The notes below the pieces were generated by a model, which was given only the letters and a program-made list of their open reading frames with translations, did no database searches and was not told where the DNA came from. From Paenibacillus sp. LHD-38 (GTDB taxonomy: Bacteria; Bacillota; Bacilli; Paenibacillales; Paenibacillaceae): a stretch of DNA of 64,000 nt. The position numbers were made by a program, and so were the translations under genes. This document shows, piece by piece, positions 53,638-63,162 of the stretch. The stretch covers positions 62,001 through 126,000 of the forward strand of contig NZ_JAVIFU010000007.1 of the NCBI RefSeq assembly GCF_031157315.1. The letters are read 5' to 3'. Each line of letters begins with the position of its first letter. The stretch's first letter is position 1.

Positions 53638-54501
53638 ATGAATACTGTTGATAAAGTTACGTTGATGACACTGAACACCTGGCACGGCGGGATGAAAGTG
53701 AATGACGGAATGAATAAGCTTGTGAAAGCGGTTCAATTGTCCGGCGCAGATATTGTCGGCATTCAAGAAGTACCCGATCCCGGCAAGGAAATCGCGGACA
53801 AGCTCGGGTGGTACTGTTATCAGAGACAAGCCCCTCTCAGCGGATATTTAGACTGCAGCGTGATTAGCAAATACCCGATTGTCGAAGCGTTCGATATCGA
53901 AGGCGTAAGCGCCGTTGCAGTCGTTATCATCCTTCTTTCCGGGCAAAAGATTCTGGTCGCCGACACCCACTTGCACTACGATCCCTACGGTCCATACTGG
54001 GCCTGCATAGACGAGAAACCGGTCGCCGACATTATTGCCATGGAAGAAGAAAAGCGCGGGGCGGAGATCGCTCTAATCCTTGACGCGATCAAGCCTTTCC
54101 TCGATTCCGGGATGCCGGTCTTCCTTATGGGCGACTTTAATGCGCCTTCTCATCTGGACTGGGGGGCGGATATGAAGCATCGTCATAACGGCTACACCGT
54201 GGAGTGGCCGATATCCAAAAAAGCGGAGCTGGCGGGGATGATCGATTCATATCGGGCGGTGCATCCCGATCCTGCCGTATCGCCGGGGTTCACATGGTCG
54301 CCGGTTCATACCGAGTCCCACCCTTGGGGGACTAATCCGCGCGAGCCACAGGACCGGATCGATTTTATTTATGGCAAAGGCTATGAAAAGGTGATTCAAT
54401 CGGAAGTTTTTATTATAGGCAGCCCGCAGGGCTTTGGCAGTCATGAAGACAACGAATGGCCGACCGACCATGGCGCCGTTGTATCCACGTTTACGATTTG
54501 A
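53638..54501 (+). CDS. Endonuclease/exonuclease/phosphatase family protein
   Basis: 287 residues, single EEP domain without LamG or signal peptide. MTLNTWHGGM, ADIVGIQEVPD, VADTHLHYDPYG, MGDFNAPSHLDW, DRIDFIYGKG and WPTDHGAVVS give the complete set of metal and catalytic residues. It shares GDFNxxSHxDW and DRIDFIY with the LamG-EEP protein, so the two are diverged relatives acting in one pathway. Ends before a strong terminator. Confidence 0.88.
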   Translation: MNTVDKVTLMTLNTWHGGMKVNDGMNKLVKAVQLSGADIVGIQEVPDPGKEIADKLGWYCYQRQAPLSGYLDCSVISKYPIVEAFDIEGVSAVAVVIILLSGQKILVADTHLHYDPYGPYWACIDEKPVADIIAMEEEKRGAEIALILDAIKPFLDSGMPVFLMGDFNAPSHLDWGADMKHRHNGYTVEWPISKKAELAGMIDSYRAVHPDPAVSPGFTWSPVHTESHPWGTNPREPQDRIDFIYGKGYEKVIQSEVFIIGSPQGFGSHEDNEWPTDHGAVVSTFTI

Positions 54502-54514
54502 CTCTGTACACAGT

Positions 54515-54559
54515 CATTCATCCCCCGCCTGAAGAGGAAGGGGATGAATGTTTTTTTTT
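54515..54559 (+). terminator. Rho-independent terminator after the phosphoesterase genes
   Basis: CATTCATCCCC and GGGGATGAATG arms with a 14-base loop, followed by nine T. It splits the phosphoesterase transcript from the importer transcript. The 270 bp between it and 54832 are AT-rich leader with GCGCTTACAC at 54737 but no gene. Confidence 0.9.
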
Positions 54560-54831
54560 GTTAAAGATATAACCATTTTTTTAAAATTAAAAATATGTCA
54601 TACCAACATGTTTACAATAAGCATCAAAAAGAATATAATGGGAACAAATCCCTTGCAATTGTTATACTCAATTTTTCTAGGGACTGCAATTTAACTTTTC
54701 AATGCGCATAAGACGGGAAGAATTCGACAACTTGAATGCGCTTACACTAATTGGGGAGGTGAACCGAGAAAGGCGAGAAAAGGGCAGGTCATTTGAAGTG
54801 CATTCTAAATTACATTCAAAGGGGTAATCGT

Positions 54832-56214
54832 ATGTCAAAATTGAAAGCGCTTAACTTGGTTTCCATCATCCTTGCTTTTGTATTTATTTTCTCGATTGTA
54901 GGCTGCAGCAGCGGTAACGGCGCAGGTGGAGAAACACCTGCGGAAACCGCAACGGAAACGCCGACTGAAGCAACAAAAGCACCTGCGGAAGAACCGGCCG
55001 AAGAAGTAATTGACATGCAAGGCAAGCCGATCAAGATTGCGGCATGGTGGAGTGCTGATCCGCGTGCAGTTGCCGAAGCGGAGCGCGACGCTTATACTCA
55101 AAAATCGATTGAAGTGATCGAGCAGGTTGAAAAGAAGTACAATACGAAAATTGAGTTTGTGACACTCGACTACAACCAATTCGTGGAGCAATTCACGACG
55201 ACGTCCTTGGCCGGCGAGCCGGTTGCAGACATCGTTCGCTTGGAATTGTTCTGGATGTTCCCGAAGCTTGTAAAGGACGGCTTCGTAGCTCCGCTTGAAG
55301 ATTATATTGCGATTGACCAGGCGAAGGTTCCGGCATGGATGATCAAGGGCGGCACGTATGAAGGAAAACAATACGGGCTCGTAGATAGCGCTCCTTCCGG
55401 TTTTGGCGTCTGGTATAACAAAACATTGTTCCAAAAGCTGGGTCTTGAAGATCCTTACCAGCTGCAGCAAAAAGGTGAATGGACTTGGGATAAATTCGTA
55501 GAAATCGCAAAGAGCGCAACGAAAGATTCGGACGGCGACGGCAAAGTGGACACAGTTGGTTTGAGCGCCGGCGCTAGAGATCTATTTAATATGTTCGTCT
55601 ATACAAACAACTCGTCGGTTGATGTAGCGGAAGACGGATCTCCAAAGTTCTCGTTGGACAGCCCGAACGCGATGGAAGCTGCACAAGCTTTCTATGATTT
55701 GTACAATACGCACAAAGTTGTTGATACAGCTGGACAAAATTTTGTTGATGGCAAGGTGGCAATGACGCTTCACTTTACGTGGCAAGTGGGCGACTACAAG
55801 CAGAACATGACGGACGAGCTTGGCTTCGTGTTCTTCCCGAAAGGCCCGAAAGCGGAAAAATACACGACCCATACACCGTTCGGCAATATGTGGGCTGTTT
55901 CGAAAATGTCCAAAAACGCGGAAGTTGCAGCGAAGGTATTGGACGAAATAACATTGTGGACAACCGTTTATCAGGATGTTCAGGATATGGTGAACGAATC
56001 GCGGCAAGCGACATATCCTTCTGCTGAGATTATCGACACAGTAAAACAGATGAGCGATAACGTGGAGTACATCAACTACACGGTATATCCAGAAGCTACC
56101 GGCATTCTCGATGAAGCTACAAAGAACATGGCCGAAGGAAAAGAAACGCCTGCTACGGCAATTGAGAAGATCAAGCCGCTGTTGGAATCTTCGATGAAGC
56201 AAATTTTGGAGTAA
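54832..56214 (+). CDS. CUT1 ABC transporter substrate-binding lipoprotein
   Basis: 460 residues from ATG 54832 (AAAGGGG upstream). Lipoprotein signal with SIVGC, then a Thr/Glu/Ala/Pro-rich linker before the family-1 SBP body: IKIAAWWSADPRAVAEAERD, VDSAPSGFGVWYNKTLFQKL, GEWTWDKFVEIAKSATKDSD and FVDGKVAMTLHFTWQVGDYK. The start of the coding sequence contains a cre-like site (54842-54855). First gene of the second importer operon. Confidence 0.9.
   Translation: MSKLKALNLVSIILAFVFIFSIVGCSSGNGAGGETPAETATETPTEATKAPAEEPAEEVIDMQGKPIKIAAWWSADPRAVAEAERDAYTQKSIEVIEQVEKKYNTKIEFVTLDYNQFVEQFTTTSLAGEPVADIVRLELFWMFPKLVKDGFVAPLEDYIAIDQAKVPAWMIKGGTYEGKQYGLVDSAPSGFGVWYNKTLFQKLGLEDPYQLQQKGEWTWDKFVEIAKSATKDSDGDGKVDTVGLSAGARDLFNMFVYTNNSSVDVAEDGSPKFSLDSPNAMEAAQAFYDLYNTHKVVDTAGQNFVDGKVAMTLHFTWQVGDYKQNMTDELGFVFFPKGPKAEKYTTHTPFGNMWAVSKMSKNAEVAAKVLDEITLWTTVYQDVQDMVNESRQATYPSAEIIDTVKQMSDNVEYINYTVYPEATGILDEATKNMAEGKETPATAIEKIKPLLESSMKQILE
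54842..54855 (+). promoter_or_regulatory. cre-like site inside the SBP coding sequence
   Basis: TGAAAGCGCTTAAC matches 12 of 14 positions of the CcpA consensus and lies in codons 4-8. A roadblock-type cre would repress elongation when preferred sugars are present. Confidence 0.45.
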
Positions 56215-56249
56215 TTTTGAGGTAAGCATCATTTAACGATCTCTTGCGA

Positions 56250-56280
56250 TGCACCTCCATGCCATCACGCTGGAGGTGCA
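56250..56280 (+). other. Intercistronic hairpin between the two binding-protein genes
   Basis: TGCACCTCCA and TGGAGGTGCA form a perfect 10-bp stem with an 11-base loop and no T-run. Such hairpins commonly stabilise the upstream SBP message relative to the downstream genes. Confidence 0.6.
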
Positions 56281-56305
56281 CGTGTAAGAGGAAGGGGAGC
56301 TTCGA

Positions 56306-59224
56306 TTGCGCCAGTCATCTAACATCAAAAAATTTGTAGCGGCTTGCTGCTCTGCAGCGCTCGCCGCAGGGTTGTTGGCGATTGCGCCAGGCATTTCGGC
56401 AGAAGAGAAGTCGGCCGAGACGGGGGAATCATCATTGGCAATCGAGCCGGCGTTTAAAGCGAACGGATACGACCGTTATCTCGACCGGTATAAAGATGAG
56501 GCCAAGCCAAAGCAGGTCATTCGATTCGAAGCTGAGCATTACGAGTCCGTTGAAGGGATGAAAGCCGTCCGATTCGAGGACGAAAACGGGAAGAGCGGCG
56601 GTGCCGTGCTTGCCGATGAAACAGGCACTATTCACTGGAAGTTCGAAGTAAAGAACGCTGGGCTTTACAATATCAAACTCCGCTATTTCAATACACCTGG
56701 GAAAAATTCAGATATTGAACGTGAGCTTCGTATTGATGGGCAAATCCCGTTCGCAGAAGCGAACAGCATTTTTTTGCAACGGACTTGGAAGAGTGAACGG
56801 AGTAAAGTTGAACGAGATGATCGCGGCAACGATATTCGGCCGAATCATACGGAAGAGTCGGTTTGGCAAGAGGTTGCGCTTCGGGACATAACTGGATATT
56901 ATGAAGAGCCTTATTTTATTTATTTTAGCGAGGGGATTCATACCCTATCATTAACCTCATTAAAAGAGCCGGCAGTTATTGATTGGATCGAATTATTCCA
57001 GACAGAAAAAATGATTGATTACAAGGATCAATTGGACGTATATAAGCAGAACGGTTATGCGGAAGCTTCCAATGCTTTCGTTAAATTGCAGGCTGAAGAC
57101 GCCGTATTGAAGTCGAGCTCGACATTGTATCCGATCATGGACCGCACTCCTGCCACAGAGCCGTATCACGTCTCGAAAATGCGCATGAATGCGATCGGCG
57201 GCTGGAATTGGAGAATGCCCGGGCAGTGGATTGAGTGGGAGATCGAGGTGCCGTCAAGCGGTTTATACCAAATTGCGCTGAAAAGCAAACAAACTGCCAA
57301 TAGAGGGCTGTCATCAACAAGGGCGCTATACGTTGACGGGAAAACTCCATTTAAAGAAGCAGGCAGGCTTTCATTTGAATACAGCGGCGATTGGCAAATG
57401 AAAGTGCTGGGCTCGGAAGCCAAGGAGCCTTATATGTTCTATTTAACGGAAGGGAAACATCGTCTGCGGCTGGAAGTCACGCTCGGGGAGCTTGCTCCGA
57501 TATTGCGGACCGTGGAATCCAGTGTATTAGAGCTGAATTCGCTTTACCGGAAAATCATTAGCTTTACCGGCGTGGTGCCGGATCCATTCCGCGATTATCA
57601 ATTAGAGAAACGGATCCCGGAGTTAATAGAAGGGTTACTTCTACAGAGTGAGACGATCGATGGAGTTGCTGCCTTGCTCGAGGGTTACGACGGAAAAACG
57701 AGCGAACGGACAGCGCTGCTTCAAACCTTATCCTATCAGTTGAAGGATATGGCTAAACGTCCTGAAACGATTCCGTCCCGTCTGGAGCCCTTCAAGACGA
57801 ATGTAGGCGCGCTCGGCACATGGATGATGCAGGTGAAGGAACAGCCCCTGGCCGTCGACTATTTGTTAGTGACATCGCCTGGCGCAGATTTGCCGAGAGC
57901 GAAAGCGACCTTCTTCGAAAAGTTTGTCCATGAAAACGCCTCGTTCCTTGCTTCTTTCTTCGAGGACTACGCCAGCGTCGGTACGGTTGAAAATGAAGAT
58001 GAAGCTGTTTCTGTATGGGTGCTGACAGGACGAGACCAAGCTCAAACGTTAAAGAAAATGATCGATAATGATTTCACCTCCGAAACGGGCATCCCGATTA
58101 ATCTTCAGCTTGTTTCCGCTAACGTACTGCTTTCCGCAACGCTTGCGGGTAAAGGTCCGGACGTGGCGATACAGGTTGGGAACGATGTTCCGGTTAATTT
58201 TGCGATGCGCGGCGCGCTTCAGGATTTATCCGAATTTGAAGACTTCGATGAAGTGATCAAGCGGTTCCAGCCGAGCGCGATGGTTCCATACGAATATTTG
58301 GGCAAATATTATGCGCTGCCGGAGCAGCAAATATTTCCGGTGCTCTTCTATCGGGAAGATATACTCCACGAGCTCGGGCTAAGCGTTCCGGAAACGTGGG
58401 AAGATGTTTACCAGATGATCCCGGTGCTGCAAAAGAACAACCTGCAATTCGGTCTGCCTCAGGCAACGCTCGATGCATCGGCGGTAACGGATCAGATGCC
58501 GCCAAATCCGGCATACACCATGATGTTGTATCAGAGTGACGGTGAGTTATACCAGAAGGACGGCAAATCCAGTGCCCTTGATACGGAAGTGTCGATCCAA
58601 GCGTTTCAAAAGTGGACAGAATTGTATGCGAACTATAAGCTGCCCATCACGTTTGACTTTCCAAACCGATTCAGAACCGGTGAAATGCCGATTGGGATTG
58701 CAGATTATTCGACGTACAACCATTTAAGCGTCAGTGCGCCGGAAATCCGGGGCTTGTGGGACTTTGCGCCGGTGCCGGGCACTCGTTTGGATAACGGAGA
58801 TGTACGCCGTGAAGCTCCAGGACGCGGATTCGGCGTTGTCATGTTTAAAGATGCTGAGCATAAGCAAGCTGCGTGGGAATTTACGAAATGGTGGACCGCG
58901 AAAGAGGCTCAGGTCGATTTCGGCCTTGAGATGGAAGGGCTGATGGGCATTGCCGCTCGCTACCCTACAGCAAATATTGAGGCGCTTCAAGAGCTGCCTT
59001 GGCCAACAGCAGACTTAACGAAGCTGATGGGACAATGGCAGTGGGTAAAAGGAATTCCGGAGGTTCCAGGGGGTTACTTTACGGGCAGACATCTGGACAA
59101 TGCGTTCCGAAGAGTTGTTTTACAGGGGGATGACGCAAGGGAGACGATTGATCTCTACGTCCGATATGTGAATGAAGAAATGACGATCAAACGAAAAGAA
59201 TTCGGGCTTCCAATAGAGAAATGA
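56306..59224 (+). CDS. Extracellular solute-binding protein with two N-terminal carbohydrate-binding-like modules
   Basis: 972 residues, about twice the length of a normal SBP, from TTG 56306 (AAGGGGAGC upstream). Cleavable signal peptide ending near SAEEKS. Two CBM6/35-like beta modules follow: residues ~70-245 (IRFEAEHYESVEG, VKNAGLYNIKLRYFNTPGK) and ~260-420 (VKLQAEDAVLK, PGQWIEWEIEVPSSGLYQIA). A helical linker then leads to a family-1 SBP (residues ~540-970: VSVWVLTGRDQAQTLKKMID, GKGPDVAIQVGNDVPVNFAM, PVLFYREDILHELGLSVPET). No lipobox, so it may be wall-associated or released. It would tether a polysaccharide near the importer. Confidence 0.85.
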   Translation: MRQSSNIKKFVAACCSAALAAGLLAIAPGISAEEKSAETGESSLAIEPAFKANGYDRYLDRYKDEAKPKQVIRFEAEHYESVEGMKAVRFEDENGKSGGAVLADETGTIHWKFEVKNAGLYNIKLRYFNTPGKNSDIERELRIDGQIPFAEANSIFLQRTWKSERSKVERDDRGNDIRPNHTEESVWQEVALRDITGYYEEPYFIYFSEGIHTLSLTSLKEPAVIDWIELFQTEKMIDYKDQLDVYKQNGYAEASNAFVKLQAEDAVLKSSSTLYPIMDRTPATEPYHVSKMRMNAIGGWNWRMPGQWIEWEIEVPSSGLYQIALKSKQTANRGLSSTRALYVDGKTPFKEAGRLSFEYSGDWQMKVLGSEAKEPYMFYLTEGKHRLRLEVTLGELAPILRTVESSVLELNSLYRKIISFTGVVPDPFRDYQLEKRIPELIEGLLLQSETIDGVAALLEGYDGKTSERTALLQTLSYQLKDMAKRPETIPSRLEPFKTNVGALGTWMMQVKEQPLAVDYLLVTSPGADLPRAKATFFEKFVHENASFLASFFEDYASVGTVENEDEAVSVWVLTGRDQAQTLKKMIDNDFTSETGIPINLQLVSANVLLSATLAGKGPDVAIQVGNDVPVNFAMRGALQDLSEFEDFDEVIKRFQPSAMVPYEYLGKYYALPEQQIFPVLFYREDILHELGLSVPETWEDVYQMIPVLQKNNLQFGLPQATLDASAVTDQMPPNPAYTMMLYQSDGELYQKDGKSSALDTEVSIQAFQKWTELYANYKLPITFDFPNRFRTGEMPIGIADYSTYNHLSVSAPEIRGLWDFAPVPGTRLDNGDVRREAPGRGFGVVMFKDAEHKQAAWEFTKWWTAKEAQVDFGLEMEGLMGIAARYPTANIEALQELPWPTADLTKLMGQWQWVKGIPEVPGGYFTGRHLDNAFRRVVLQGDDARETIDLYVRYVNEEMTIKRKEFGLPIEK

Positions 59225-59264
59225 GGGGATTCTTATCCAAAGCACAGCTCGTGAACGTTCCGTA

Positions 59265-60191
59265 GTGAACGTGCAGCCCCAGTCAAAGACGACGAAATTA
59301 AATACCTTGGTTCAAGATATGAAGTTAAATAAGCATTCGTATATATTGTTGGCGCCGTTTTTTATCATTTTTTTCCTGTTTACTGTGCTTCCCGTCATGA
59401 TGTCTCTGGCGCTTAGCTTTACGAATTTCAACATGCTTGAATTTCCTCGGTGGACCGGATGGGACAATTATGTACGGTTATTCGTGAAGGATGATGTTTT
59501 TTTAATCGCATTAAAAAACACGTTTTTATTCGCCGCGGTTACTGGTCCTATCAGTTATTTAGCTTGCTTTATTTTCGCATGGCTCATCAATGAGCTGCCT
59601 CCGAAAATTAGGGCATTCATTACATTAATCTTATACGCACCCTCCATTGCGGGCAGCGCGTTTATGATTTGGCAAATTATGTTTAATGGTGACTCATACG
59701 GGTACTTCAATTCATTCTTAATGCAGTGGGGCTTTATATCGGAGCCGATCCTTTGGCTTCAAGACCCTAAGTACATGCTTGGTATTGTTATGGTTGTGCA
59801 GCTTTGGTTAAGCTTGGGGACAGCGTTCCTAGCGTTTATCGCCGGTCTCCAGGGCATTGATCAGACGCTGTTTGAAGCGGGGGCCATGGACGGGATCCGG
59901 AACCGTTGGCAGGAGCTTTGGTTTATTACGCTTCCATCTATGCGGCCGCAGCTTATGTTTGGTGCGGTAATCCAATTGACGACTTCGTTTGCGGTTGCCG
60001 AGGTTAGTATTTCATTGACGGGCTTCCCGAGTACGGATTATGCCGCGCATACGATCGTCACTCACCTTATGGACTACGGAACCATTCGTTTTGAAATGGG
60101 ATACGCATCGGCAATAGCAACTGTGTTGTTCGGACTTATGCTTGGAATGAATCTTGTGACACAGCGGCTTTTAAAGAAAGTGGGGGAATAA
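59265..60191 (+). CDS. CUT1 ABC transporter permease (MalF/UgpA type)
   Basis: 308 residues from GTG 59265, six membrane segments, coupling motif EAGAMDGIRNRWQELWFITL. The GTG has no ribosome binding site. GAGGGG at 59223-59228 points instead at the in-frame ATC 59235, whose reading frame continues STARERSVVNVQPQ into the protein. A rare start codon or a weakly coupled GTG are the options. Confidence 0.88.
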   Translation: MNVQPQSKTTKLNTLVQDMKLNKHSYILLAPFFIIFFLFTVLPVMMSLALSFTNFNMLEFPRWTGWDNYVRLFVKDDVFLIALKNTFLFAAVTGPISYLACFIFAWLINELPPKIRAFITLILYAPSIAGSAFMIWQIMFNGDSYGYFNSFLMQWGFISEPILWLQDPKYMLGIVMVVQLWLSLGTAFLAFIAGLQGIDQTLFEAGAMDGIRNRWQELWFITLPSMRPQLMFGAVIQLTTSFAVAEVSISLTGFPSTDYAAHTIVTHLMDYGTIRFEMGYASAIATVLFGLMLGMNLVTQRLLKKVGE

Positions 60192-60196
60192 GCGCA

Positions 60197-61066
60197 ATGA
60201 TTCTTCGGTGGTTGTTGCCTAAGCGCCTGAACCGTTCGATCAGTGTAGACATTTTGCTGTTTATAATGATCGGCTGCGTAGCTGCATTCATGGCCTTGCC
60301 GCTCGTCTTTGCCATTAGCAACGCGTTTAAGCCTATGGATGAAATTTTCGTGTTTCCGCCTCGGTTTTTTGTTAGAAATCCGACGCTGGATAACTTTTTT
60401 GACTTGCTGTATCTGTTTACTGATTCTTGGATCCCGTTTTCAAGGTATGTGTTCAACACGGTATTCGTTGCAGTCGTAGGGACGGCGGGCCATGTCATTC
60501 TGGCTTCGGCTGCGGCTTATCCGCTCGCGAAGCATCATTTCCCCGGTAAACAATTATTGTTCGGCATGGTCGTTCTTTCCCTCATGTTCTCGCCGCACGT
60601 TACGGCGATTCCGAACTACATGACGATGTCATGGGTGGGGCTCATCGACAACTATGGCGCGTTAATATTGCCTGCTTTCGGATTTTCGTTAGGCTTGTAC
60701 TTGATGAAGCAATTTATGGATCAAATTCCAGATGTGTTGCTTGAGGCTGCGAAAATCGATGGCGCAACCGAGTACCGGATTTTCTGGACGATCGTTATGC
60801 CGATGGTCAAGCCGGCTTGGCTTACGCTCATTTTGTTTTCGTTCCAACGTTTGTGGGCCGCAAATGCCGGCGCACAAACGTTTATCTACAGCGAACAGCT
60901 GAAGACGATGGATTACGCATTCAGCCAAATCGTTCAGGGCGGGATCGCCAGAACGGGAGTTTTCGCAGCAGTAACGTTTCTGATGATGATGGTCCCGATC
61001 GCTGTATTTATTTTGACGCAAAGCAATGTAATGCAAACCATGTCGACCTCGGGCATGAAGGAATAA
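60197..61066 (+). CDS. CUT1 ABC transporter permease (MalG/UgpE type)
   Basis: 289 residues, six membrane segments; MALPLVFAISNAFKPMDEIF near the start and EAAKIDGATEYRIFWTIVMP as coupling motif. It starts six bases after the other permease. As with the first importer, no ATPase is encoded here. Confidence 0.9.
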   Translation: MILRWLLPKRLNRSISVDILLFIMIGCVAAFMALPLVFAISNAFKPMDEIFVFPPRFFVRNPTLDNFFDLLYLFTDSWIPFSRYVFNTVFVAVVGTAGHVILASAAAYPLAKHHFPGKQLLFGMVVLSLMFSPHVTAIPNYMTMSWVGLIDNYGALILPAFGFSLGLYLMKQFMDQIPDVLLEAAKIDGATEYRIFWTIVMPMVKPAWLTLILFSFQRLWAANAGAQTFIYSEQLKTMDYAFSQIVQGGIARTGVFAAVTFLMMMVPIAVFILTQSNVMQTMSTSGMKE

Positions 61067-61084
61067 AGAGGGAGGGGCAACGTT

Positions 61085-63148
61085 TTGAAAATCAAAGGCA
61101 TCCTAGGGGTCCTCATTGCCATGCTGCTGTATTTAGCTATTCCGGCGGAAGCATTCGCTTCCAATTATCCGGGGTACATCTATTCTTATGACAAAGAGGC
61201 TCACCCTTCCCCCCTGCCGTACGCTTCGTCCAGAACGTTCGACGGAAAGCAGTTGAAAGTGGGGGCGTTTCGTTCGCCTAACGATATTTTTATCGATAAG
61301 GACGGGGCTTTGTATATTGCTGATACGGGTAACCACCGAATCATCATCATTGATCAGGAAACGGAGCAGGCCAGGGTAATCGATTCTTTCCAAAATAACG
61401 GCACGGAGGACCATTTCAACGAGCCGCAAGGAGTGTTTGTGGACCCGGAGAATGGACACATTTTTGTAGCAGACACGTTAAATCGGCGTATCGTCGAATT
61501 GACGAAGGACGGGAGTCTCGTCAATACGGTTGAAGAGCCAAAGTCATCGCTTATCCGGACCAACTTTCAATTCGCGCCTATTAAGCTTGTGCTGGATAAG
61601 GCAAAGCGAATGTATGTTGTCAGCAAGGGAGCGTACGAAGGACTTATGGAATTTGACGGGGACGGTAAGTTTGTAGGGTTTATCGGGACAAACCGGGTGA
61701 AGTTCAACCCTGTCGACCTCCTCTGGAAACGGATCTCAACGGAAGAACAGCGGGAACAAATGGTTCTGTTCGTTCCGTTGGAGTTTAACAATGTTGATAT
61801 TGATGAACATGGTTTTATGTACACAACGACATCAGAAGTCGGTTCGAACGAGCTGGTGAAACGATTGAATCCGTCCGGGGTCGACATTTTGCGGCGCGAG
61901 GGGTTTCATCCTCCGAAAGGCGATATACAAATTACGCAAACCGGAAGTGTTAAGGGGGGCTCCACATTCATCGATGTAGTGTCCGAACGGGCAGGGATTT
62001 ATAACGCTCTCGATTTTAAGAGAGGCCGTATTTTCTCATACGATAAAGATGGTCACTTATTGTACCAGTTTGGCGGAATCGGCAGTCAGCTGGGGAGATT
62101 TAAAGCTCCGTCAGCACTTGACTCGTTCGAAGACAACATCTATGTCTCGGACCGAATGCTTGGAACCATCACTGTGTTTGAACCGACGGTTTACGGTAAA
62201 GCCGTCCGCAAAGCTGTGACATCCCATTACGACGGAAACATGGAGCAGGCTGCAGAAGCATGGAACGAAACGCTTCGACTGAATCGAAATAATGAGATCG
62301 CCTATATCGGTTTAGGGAAAGCGTTGTTAAAGCAAGACCGCTACGCAGAAGCGATGGCCCACTTCGAATTGGGAAACAATCGCAGCTATTATTCGGAGGC
62401 TTTCAAACGGAACCGTGAGCTGTGGCTGGAAAGAAATTTCGGATATATGGCAGGAGCCATTGCGCTTGCGGCCGCTGCTTACATGTTTGTCAGAAAAAGG
62501 TTCAGAACGGCAACCGCGGTCCATTATACGGAAATGGGAATATGGAAAAATCCGTTCTACACCGCTATCCATCCTTTTAACGGATTTTGGGAAATGAAAT
62601 ATGAGCAAAAGGGCAAGGTCGGAATTGCCTTCGGCATTCTGCTCGGACTTTTTGTTGCGATCATTTTAAAGCGGCAGTTCAGCGGATTTATAGTGAACTA
62701 CAACGATGTTTCTGAATTTAATAGCTTTAATGAACTGAAATTCGTTGTCATCCCGTTCCTTCTTTGGTGTGTGGCCAACTGGTCGTTAACGACACTGATG
62801 GAAGGCGAGGGTTCCTTCAAGGATATCATCATGGCAACCGGTTATGCTCTTCTTCCTTTAATTATCGTTTATTTGCCGCAGCTTGCATTGAGTCATGTCG
62901 TGACCGCGGAAGAAAGCTCCTTCTATTACTTGCTAAATACAGTTGCCGTATTATGGTCGCTATGGCTATTATTTGTGGGCACGATGACGGTCCATCAATA
63001 TACGCCGGGTAAAACGATTGTCACGATGCTGCTTACGATTGTAATGATCGGTATTATTCTGTTCTTATCCTTGCTGTTGTTCAGTGTAATGCAGCAAATG
63101 CTTTCCTTCGCAATATCCATATACAACGAAATTATTTTCCGCATGTGA
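61085..63148 (+). CDS. Membrane protein with NHL beta-propeller, TPR-like and YIP1-type segments
   Basis: 687 residues from TTG 61085 (GGGAGGGG upstream). Signal peptide, then NHL repeats (residues ~55-370): GAFRSPNDIFIDKDGALYIA, DTGNHRIIIID, FNEPQGVFVDPENGHIFVAD. Next a short tetratricopeptide-like stretch (AYIGLGKALLKQDRYAEAMA), a membrane helix and a C-terminal five-helix YIP1-like domain (~500-687). The extracytoplasmic propeller and membrane domain suggest a scaffold or stabiliser for the importer or a partner hydrolase. Function not established. Confidence 0.85.
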   Translation: MKIKGILGVLIAMLLYLAIPAEAFASNYPGYIYSYDKEAHPSPLPYASSRTFDGKQLKVGAFRSPNDIFIDKDGALYIADTGNHRIIIIDQETEQARVIDSFQNNGTEDHFNEPQGVFVDPENGHIFVADTLNRRIVELTKDGSLVNTVEEPKSSLIRTNFQFAPIKLVLDKAKRMYVVSKGAYEGLMEFDGDGKFVGFIGTNRVKFNPVDLLWKRISTEEQREQMVLFVPLEFNNVDIDEHGFMYTTTSEVGSNELVKRLNPSGVDILRREGFHPPKGDIQITQTGSVKGGSTFIDVVSERAGIYNALDFKRGRIFSYDKDGHLLYQFGGIGSQLGRFKAPSALDSFEDNIYVSDRMLGTITVFEPTVYGKAVRKAVTSHYDGNMEQAAEAWNETLRLNRNNEIAYIGLGKALLKQDRYAEAMAHFELGNNRSYYSEAFKRNRELWLERNFGYMAGAIALAAAAYMFVRKRFRTATAVHYTEMGIWKNPFYTAIHPFNGFWEMKYEQKGKVGIAFGILLGLFVAIILKRQFSGFIVNYNDVSEFNSFNELKFVVIPFLLWCVANWSLTTLMEGEGSFKDIIMATGYALLPLIIVYLPQLALSHVVTAEESSFYYLLNTVAVLWSLWLLFVGTMTVHQYTPGKTIVTMLLTIVMIGIILFLSLLLFSVMQQMLSFAISIYNEIIFRM

Positions 63149-63162
63149 AAGGAGGGGATAGC

